From assembly GCA_963169915.1 (NCBI GenBank), contig CAUJEM010000009.1, forward strand, positions 1 through 64,000: DNA of 64,000 nucleotides. The letters are read 5' to 3'. The DNA comes from Myxococcota bacterium (GTDB lineage Bacteria > Myxococcota_A > Polyangia > Polyangiales > Polyangiaceae). The notes under the pieces were generated by a model. The model was given only the letters and a program-made list of their open reading frames with translations, was not told where the DNA came from and did not search any database. The position numbers were made by a program, and so were the translations under genes. This document shows, one piece after another, positions 59,023-64,000 of the stretch; positions within the stretch are counted from its first letter, which is position 1; each line of letters starts with the position of its first letter.

Positions 59023-60105
59023 GCGGCGCAGGCGCTCCTCCGAGAGCACGCGGAGCCCCAATTCCCGCCCGAGCCGCTCGAGGTCCACCCCCTCGGCGAG
59101 CCGCAGCCCCAGCATCAAGCGCTCGACGAGGAGCGTCTCTGGGCTGAGCCGCTCCAGCTCCGACTGCGCCTGGCCAGGCCCTGCTCGATCGAGGGTGGCG
59201 CGCTGCCAGTCCTGGGTCAGGTAGCGGTCCGGTAAGGGGACGTTCCGGTAGCGGAACTTGCCGCGTACGCTCGTCAGCGTGCCGTAGGCACCGCAGCCGA
59301 GCCCCAGGTAGTCCGCGCCACGCCAGTAGCCCAGGTTGTGCTGGGAGACGCGGCGCGCCCGCGCGTAGTTGCTGATCTCGTAGTGCTCGTAGCCGGCGCC
59401 CTGGAGCGCCTCGGACAGCGCGCTGAAGCTGTCCGCCACCACCTCCTCGGGGCTCAGCGGGAGCCGTCGTCGCCGCGCGAGCGCGCCAAACGGGGTCCCT
59501 GGCTCGATGGTGAGCGCGTACACGCTCTGGTGGGTCACCCCGAGCTCGGCGATGGTCAAGGCCTCGTGGACCGCCTGCTGGGCGGTCTGACCGTGGACGC
59601 CGAAGATGAGATCGACGTTGACCTCGGGCAGACCGGCGCTCAGCGCGGCGCGCACGGCGCGGAGGCCCCCCTGGACGTCGTGCAGGCGTCCCAGGAACTG
59701 GAGCCGCCCGGCGTCGAGGCTCTGCACCCCGAGGGAGACCCGGTTGACCCCCTGCTCGAGCAGCGCCTCGGCGCGCCGCTCGTCGAAGCTCGTGGGGTTG
59801 CACTCCACCGTCACCTCCACGGGGCCGCCCGCGGGCAGCAGCGCCTGGAGGGCGCGCAGGACGCGGCCGAGCTGAGCGGGCTCCCAGAGCGAGGGGGTCC
59901 CACCGCCGAAGAAGACGCTCTGGAGCTGGTAGCCCGCGACGCTCGGGGCCCGCCGCTCGAGCTCTCGCAGCACGGCGTCGGCGTAGGCTGCGTGCGGGAG
60001 CTCGAGTGGCTCACGCGCCACGCTGAGGAAGTCACAGTAGGGGCACTTGGCGAGGCACCAAGGGAAGTGGACGTAGACGCCGAGCGGGGCCACGGGCGGT
60101 CCCAT
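58915..60105 (-). CDS. hemW: Radical SAM heme chaperone HemW
   Basis: 396 residues. Radical-SAM cluster motif C17-x3-C21-x2-C24 ([11 protein letters not shown]), [24 protein letters not shown], and the HemN/HemW C-terminal domain with [10 protein letters not shown]. HemW delivers heme to respiratory proteins; it lacks the extra residues of true coproporphyrinogen oxidase HemN. The presence of a heme-copper oxidase operon in the same window is consistent. Convergent overlap with trmFO. Confidence 0.92.
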   Translation of the reverse strand: MGPPVAPLGVYVHFPWCLAKCPYCDFLSVAREPLELPHAAYADAVLRELERRAPSVAGYQLQSVFFGGGTPSLWEPAQLGRVLRALQALLPAGGPVEVTVECNPTSFDERRAEALLEQGVNRVSLGVQSLDAGRLQFLGRLHDVQGGLRAVRAALSAGLPEVNVDLIFGVHGQTAQQAVHEALTIAELGVTHQSVYALTIEPGTPFGALARRRRLPLSPEEVVADSFSALSEALQGAGYEHYEISNYARARRVSQHNLGYWRGADYLGLGCGAYGTLTSVRGKFRYRNVPLPDRYLTQDWQRATLDRAGPGQAQSELERLSPETLLVERLMLGLRLAEGVDLERLGRELGLRVLSEERLRRLEELSVRGRIARDGARWFIPPEAWIFADGTIAQLV

Positions 60106-60185
60106 AGCAGCTTGTGGCCCCGTGATGCGCTAGAGTGTGCGGCTCGGGCGACCGGTGCCGCCCGGCTTGGCCCTCCGCGCTCCCC

Positions 60186-62348
60186 ATGCCCCCCGCCGTC
60201 GACCAGCTCGTACAACGTGTCCACAGCTATCACCCCATGGCGGACACGGAGCTCATCCGTCGAGCGTGGGGCTTCGCGGAGTGGGCCCATCGAGACCAGA
60301 AGCGTAAGAGCGGCGACCCCTACTTCATCCACCCCGCCAGCGTGGCCGGCATCATCGCGGAGCTGCGCCTAGACACCGCCAGCGTGTGCGCTGGGTTGCT
60401 CCACGACGTCGTGGAGGACACGGGCGTGCCGCTCGATGAGCTGGCGGGGCACTTCGGAGGCGAGGTGGCCACCCTCGTGGATGGCGTCACCAAGCTGGGG
60501 AAGGTCAACTTCACGAGCAAGGAAGATCGCCAAGCCGAGAACTTCCGCAAGATGGTCGTCGCGATGGCGCAGGACATCCGCGTCCTCCTCGTCAAGCTCT
60601 GCGATCGCCTCGACAACATGCGCACCCTCGAGCACATGAAGCCAGAGGCGCAAGAGCGCATCGCGCGCGAGACCATGGAGATCTACTCGCCGCTCGCCAA
60701 CCGGCTGGGGATCCAGCGCTTCAAGAGCGAGCTGGAAGACCTGTCGTTCCGGTGGCTGGAGCCGGAGGCCTACCGGGAGATCACCAGCAAGCTGAACCAG
60801 ACGCAGAAGGAGCGCGACCGGTACATCGACGGCGTCTGCAAGACCATCAGCTCGCGCCTCGCGGAGCACCATTTCGCGTCGGACGTGTACGGGCGCGCGA
60901 AGCACATCTACTCCATCCATCGAAAGATGAAGGAGCAGCACTGCGACTTCGACTCCCTGTTCGACACCCTAGCGTTCCGCATCTGCGTGGAGTCGGTCGC
61001 GGACTGCTACGCGGTACTCGGGGTCATTCACTCGCGCTGGACGCCCATCCCGGGCCGGTTCAAGGACTACATCGCGCTGCCCAAGCAGAACATGTACCAG
61101 TCGCTGCATACCTCGGTGCTAGGGCCGGGCGGCAAGCGGATCGAGATCCAGATCCGGACGCATGAGATGCACCGGGTCGCGGAGGACGGCGTCGCGGCGC
61201 ACTGGAAGTACAAGGAGCGTCACTCGGGAGGCGTGGACCCGAAGGACGCCGCGCGCTTCGGGTGGCTGCGGGAGCTGGCGGACTACCAGAGCAGCGTCAA
61301 AGATCCGGCCGAGTTCCTCGAGAGCGTCAAGGTGGATCTCTTCCCGGACGAGGTCTACGTGTTCACGCCGCGCGGGGACGTGAAGGTGATGCCCAGGGGC
61401 GCTACGCCGCTGGATTTTGCGTTCGACGTCCACTCGGACGTGGGCTTTCACTGTACGGGCGCCAAGATCAACGGGCAGATGGTCCCGCTGCGCTACAAGC
61501 TGCGCAACGGTGACTCCGTCGAGATCTTGACGTCGCCTCACCAGAAGCCCAGCAAAGACTGGCTGGATTTCATCGTGACGACCCGGGCGCGGAGCCGGGT
61601 GCGCAGCCACTTCAGGGCGGAGCAACGCGAGAAGAGCGTGAACCTGGGCCGTGAGCTGCTCGAGAGCCGCATGCACGCGGCGGGGATGAGCTTCGCCAAG
61701 CTCTGGAAGAACGACGACGAGGTCAAGCGGATCGCCGAGCAGCACCGCTGCGGCAGCCGAGAGGAGCTCTTGCTGCAGATCGGCTTCGGCAAGCTGGACG
61801 CGGACGCGGTGGCGGCCAGCGCGCGTGGCAAGACCCAGGATCCCACGGAGGTCCCCAAGGAGCTCAAGCCGAGCCCCTTGGAGACCATCGTCCGCAAGGT
61901 CACCCGGCGAGAGGGCGGCGGGCTCAAGGTCAACGGCGTGGACGACGTCCTCGTCCGCTACGCCAAGTGCTGCAATCCCTTGCCGGGAGACGCCATCATC
62001 GGCTTCATCACGCGCGGCCGTGGCGCCACCATCCACCGCCGGGACTGCCTCAAGGCCTTCGACACGGACCCGGAGCGCCGCATCGAGGTGAGCTGGGACA
62101 CGAAGGCCAAGATCCAGCGCCCCGTCCAGCTCAAGGTCTACACCGCGAACAAGCCCGGCATCTTGGCCGTCTTGAGCCAGACCTTCAGCAGCCAGAAGAT
62201 CAACATCAGCGAGGCCAATTGCCGCGCGGAGGACGAGGATCGAGCGTGCAACCTGTTCACCTTCACGGTGGCGGACACCACGCAGCTCAAGTCCGTGGTG
62301 AGGGCGCTCGAGAAGGTCAGCGGCGTGGTGGGGGTGGAGCGCGTCTGA
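60186..62348 (+). CDS. relA: (p)ppGpp synthetase/hydrolase, RelA/SpoT family
   Basis: 720 residues from the ATG at 60186; a frame start at 60135 is possible but adds a low-complexity leader. Hydrolase HD domain (HDVVEDTG, LCDRLDNMRTL), synthetase domain (RFKDYIALPKQNMYQSLHTS), TGS (FAFDVHSDVGFHCTGAKING) and C-terminal ACT (VYTANKPGILAVLSQTFSS). Both catalytic halves look intact, so a bifunctional Rel. Controls the stringent response. It is followed, 103 bp later, by tRNA-Gly. Confidence 0.95.
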   Translation: MPPAVDQLVQRVHSYHPMADTELIRRAWGFAEWAHRDQKRKSGDPYFIHPASVAGIIAELRLDTASVCAGLLHDVVEDTGVPLDELAGHFGGEVATLVDGVTKLGKVNFTSKEDRQAENFRKMVVAMAQDIRVLLVKLCDRLDNMRTLEHMKPEAQERIARETMEIYSPLANRLGIQRFKSELEDLSFRWLEPEAYREITSKLNQTQKERDRYIDGVCKTISSRLAEHHFASDVYGRAKHIYSIHRKMKEQHCDFDSLFDTLAFRICVESVADCYAVLGVIHSRWTPIPGRFKDYIALPKQNMYQSLHTSVLGPGGKRIEIQIRTHEMHRVAEDGVAAHWKYKERHSGGVDPKDAARFGWLRELADYQSSVKDPAEFLESVKVDLFPDEVYVFTPRGDVKVMPRGATPLDFAFDVHSDVGFHCTGAKINGQMVPLRYKLRNGDSVEILTSPHQKPSKDWLDFIVTTRARSRVRSHFRAEQREKSVNLGRELLESRMHAAGMSFAKLWKNDDEVKRIAEQHRCGSREELLLQIGFGKLDADAVAASARGKTQDPTEVPKELKPSPLETIVRKVTRREGGGLKVNGVDDVLVRYAKCCNPLPGDAIIGFITRGRGATIHRRDCLKAFDTDPERRIEVSWDTKAKIQRPVQLKVYTANKPGILAVLSQTFSSQKINISEANCRAEDEDRACNLFTFTVADTTQLKSVVRALEKVSGVVGVERV

Positions 62349-62410
62349 GGGCGGGCGCGCCAGGCAGGCGCCGGCGCGGTGCCCCAGGCGAGCCTGGCGT
62401 ATTTTCCAGC

Positions 62411-62438
62411 TTGACAGGGGAGAGGGGCGGGCTAGGGT
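62411..62438 (+). promoter_or_regulatory. Sigma-70-type promoter for tRNA-Gly
   Basis: Perfect TTGACA (62411-62416), 16-nt spacer, TAGGGT (62433-62438; 4 of 6 to TATAAT). Predicted start about 6 nt before the mature tRNA 5' end. Confidence 0.65.
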
Positions 62439-62450
62439 GCCCATCCCGTT

Positions 62451-62525
<75 letters not shown>

Positions 62526-62539
62526 CACAGGTCGCCGCT

Positions 62540-62554
62540 CGAGGCATGGCCTCG
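62540..62554 (+). terminator. Hairpin after tRNA-Gly
   Basis: CGAGGC-ATG-GCCTCG, 6-bp stem with a 3-nt loop, 15 nt after the tRNA, followed by a G-run rather than a T-run. Possible terminator or processing signal; it also lies just before the YkgJ-type gene. Confidence 0.4.
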
Positions 62555-62571
62555 GGGGGGCGCCGCCGCTG

Positions 62572-62892
62572 ATGGCTGAGCTGCCCCTCGACTGCTTGAC
62601 GTGCGGCGCCTGCTGTCGTGAGGGGAGCGACGGGCGCATCCTCGTGCCTGCACAGGATCTCGTGCGCTGGCGCCGCGCGGGCCGGGAGGACTTGATCGCC
62701 GCGCTGCAGCCCGGGCATTTTGGGGAGCAGGCCTTCGCCACTACGCCGGAGGGGGCCTGCGTCCACCTGGGCACGCCAGACCAGCCGAACGCGTGCCGCA
62801 TCTATCCGCTGCGCGGCACCACGTGCCGGGAGTTCGAGGTGGGGAGCTGGCAGTGCCTCGAGTACCGGCGTCAGCACGGCATCACGGCCTGA
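62572..62892 (+). CDS. YkgJ-type cysteine-cluster protein
   Basis: 106 residues. Cysteines CLTCGACCRE near the N-terminus, then GACVHL, NACRIYPLRGTTCREFEVG and CLEYR follow the YkgJ/DUF-type zinc or iron-sulfur cluster family (C-x2-C-x2-CC ... C ... C-x(n)-C). The biochemical role of the family is not known. Starts at the ATG 46 bp after the tRNA; its 3' end is 14 bp from the convergent rnhA. Confidence 0.85.
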   Translation: MAELPLDCLTCGACCREGSDGRILVPAQDLVRWRRAGREDLIAALQPGHFGEQAFATTPEGACVHLGTPDQPNACRIYPLRGTTCREFEVGSWQCLEYRRQHGITA

Positions 62893-62906
62893 GGGGCCGC
62901 GGTGGC

Positions 62907-63356
62907 TCAGCGTGGAGGGTGCTCTCCCCGTGCCGCTCGCTGGGTCTGACAGGCCAGGACCGCGAGGCGGTCCACCAGGTCGTTCATCGGATCGCCGCCG
63001 TGCCCCTTCACCCAGCGGAAGCGCACGTCCCCGCGGCTGAGCACCAGGTCGATGAAGGGCTCCCAGAGATCACGGTTGGCGACAGGGTCGCCCTTGCTGT
63101 TCTTCCAGCCGCGCTGGCGCCAGCCTTGCCACCACTTGTCGTTGAAGCACTTGACCACGTAGTTGGAGTCGCTCACCACCTCGAGCGCGCCGGGATGGGC
63201 GCGGACCGCCTCCAGCGCCGCGGTGATCTCCATGCGCTGGTTGGTGGTGTGGGCTTCCGCGCCGCTGGCCCAGGCGCCGCCGCGGAGCGCCCAGGCCCAG
63301 CCCCCCGGTCCCGGGTTCCCGCTGCAGGCGCCATCCGAGTAGACGATGAGGCTCAC
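62907..63356 (-). CDS. rnhA: Ribonuclease HI
   Basis: 149 residues. Metal-binding acids Asp8 (VYSDGACSGNPGPGG), Glu43 (NQRMEITAALEA), Asp63 (VVSDSNYVV) and the late Asp129 in NDLVDRLA, with the mobile His119 in RWVKGHGG. Degrades the RNA strand of RNA-DNA hybrids. A complete, normal-length cytoplasmic enzyme. Confidence 0.96.
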   Translation of the reverse strand: MSLIVYSDGACSGNPGPGGWAWALRGGAWASGAEAHTTNQRMEITAALEAVRAHPGALEVVSDSNYVVKCFNDKWWQGWRQRGWKNSKGDPVANRDLWEPFIDLVLSRGDVRFRWVKGHGGDPMNDLVDRLAVLACQTQRAARGEHPPR

Positions 63357-63411
63357 GGCGGCAGCCTAGTACGGACCGCCACCCGCTACTAATGGCTCGT
63401 GCGGCCGAGGC

Positions 63412-64000
63412 TCACTCGGCCCTGGCCTGCCCACGTGGGTCGCGCCTTCGCCGGCGCGCGAGCAGCCCGCCCGTGAGCACGCCGAGGAGCCACGCCCCAT
63501 GCGCCCGGGGGAGCGGCGCTGGCTGGCAGCCGCAGCCCCCGCTCAGGTCGAGCTCGAGGGGCCCGAGGACGCTCACGGCGGTGGCCTCATCGTCTTGCGT
63601 CGTGCTCTGGCAGCCGGCTTCGAGGAGCGACGCGTCGAGGCGCAGCTCAGCGACGTCCGCGACGGTGATCCGCAGCTCGAGCTCGGCGGGCCGTGCCGCG
63701 GCGACTCCCTCCACGAGGACCGTACCGTCGGACGCGGGCGTGAGCACGGCACCGCCCCGAAGCACCTCCTGGAGCCGTCCGCCGTCGAGATGGAGCCGCA
63801 GCCGAGCGCTGGAGGTAGCCTCGCTGGTGCTCTCCACGGTGACCTGCGCCGTGATGTGCGTCTCCGGCTGGACGCTGGGGGGGAGCGAGGCCGTGACGCG
63901 CAGGTTCCTCGACGTGAGCGGGAGGATCTCGTGGCGCGGGCTCTCCAGGGAGTTGCTGTGGTGGAGCAGCAGCAGGGAGGGCGCCGGCGTGTCGGCGCCG
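63412..64000 (-). CDS. MYXO-CTERM protein (5' end beyond the window)
   Basis: The frame stays open to the right-hand end of the window (196 residues visible), so the start lies outside; the internal GTG at 63837 is not the true start. Strand-rich segments (NLRVTASLPPSVQPETHITA, ARLRLHLDGGRLQEVL) suggest an Ig-like domain. The tail has GGCGCQPAP, a hydrophobic helix (AWLLGVLTGGLLA) and RRRRR, the MYXO-CTERM signal. Exported and probably surface-anchored. Function unknown. Confidence 0.82.
   Translation of the reverse strand, partial: GADTPAPSLLLLHHSNSLESPRHEILPLTSRNLRVTASLPPSVQPETHITAQVTVESTSEATSSARLRLHLDGGRLQEVLRGGAVLTPASDGTVLVEGVAAARPAELELRITVADVAELRLDASLLEAGCQSTTQDDEATAVSVLGPLELDLSGGCGCQPAPLPRAHGAWLLGVLTGGLLARRRRRDPRGQARAE

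Overview
The window is about 64 kb of very GC-rich bacterial chromosome, dense in genes and with no intergenic gap above 300 bp. It looks like a member of the Myxococcota. Two proteins carry the MYXO-CTERM sorting tail (Cys-containing linker, hydrophobic helix, Arg cluster). There are also many lipoproteins with short Cys lipoboxes, Cys-rich secreted proteins, a Ser/Thr kinase with a zinc ribbon, AgmX/PglI-like repeats and a DUF2378-like protein. No phage, transposon, CRISPR array or rRNA was seen. Both ends of the window cut through genes.

Layout. 1-7.7 kb: end of a Cys-rich secreted protein, a CoA-type Nudix hydrolase overlapping an acyl-CoA dehydrogenase, a DUF2330 MYXO-CTERM protein, a stand-alone penicillin-binding transpeptidase, an SDR, and a lipoprotein with two AgmX/PglI-like repeats. 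7.9-19.2 kb (minus strand): one tightly coupled cbb3 oxidase operon, ccoNO(fused)-ccoQ-ccoP-ccoG-ccoH-safE-ccoI-ccoS, followed without a break by a globin-coupled sensor histidine kinase and an NtrC-type sigma-54 response regulator. A sigma-54-like promoter lies directly in front of ccoNO. 19.4-22.9 kb: acetyl-CoA synthetase, a LicC-like nucleotidyltransferase and a HAD phosphatase, one operon. 23.0-26.5 kb: S20 with a newly called 53-codon basic gene just upstream, a ribosomal S1-like protein, and an Mrp/ApbC ATPase.

26.6-40.4 kb is an envelope-rich accessory region. It holds two very Cys-rich lipoproteins, three thioredoxin-fold lipoproteins, two outer-membrane beta-barrel candidates, an aldolase/dehydrogenase fusion, a DUF2378-like protein and a Ser/Thr kinase. 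40.4-45 kb: an OmpA-family protein with calcium-binding-type repeats coupled to a fourth thioredoxin-like lipoprotein, a HEAT-repeat protein and a glycosyltransferase.

45-62.9 kb is mostly housekeeping: alaS, murB, a HARE-HTH plus Mrr-like protein, a LolA/LolB-like lipoprotein, GDPD and DHH phosphoesterases, the dprA-topA-trmFO series, hemW, rel/spoT and tRNA-Gly(GCC). The window closes with a YkgJ-type Cys-cluster protein, rnhA and the 3' part of a second MYXO-CTERM protein.

Most adjacent co-directional genes share 4-nt ATGA or GTGA stop/start overlaps. I used these to fix many starts (fixH, ccoQ, the redoxins, trmFO, GDPD). The most notable system is the respiratory operon, which appears to carry its own soluble oxygen/heme-sensing two-component system and a matching sigma-54 promoter, suggesting an autoregulatory circuit for microaerobic respiration. 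All functions are inferred from sequence motifs read by eye; no database search was possible.
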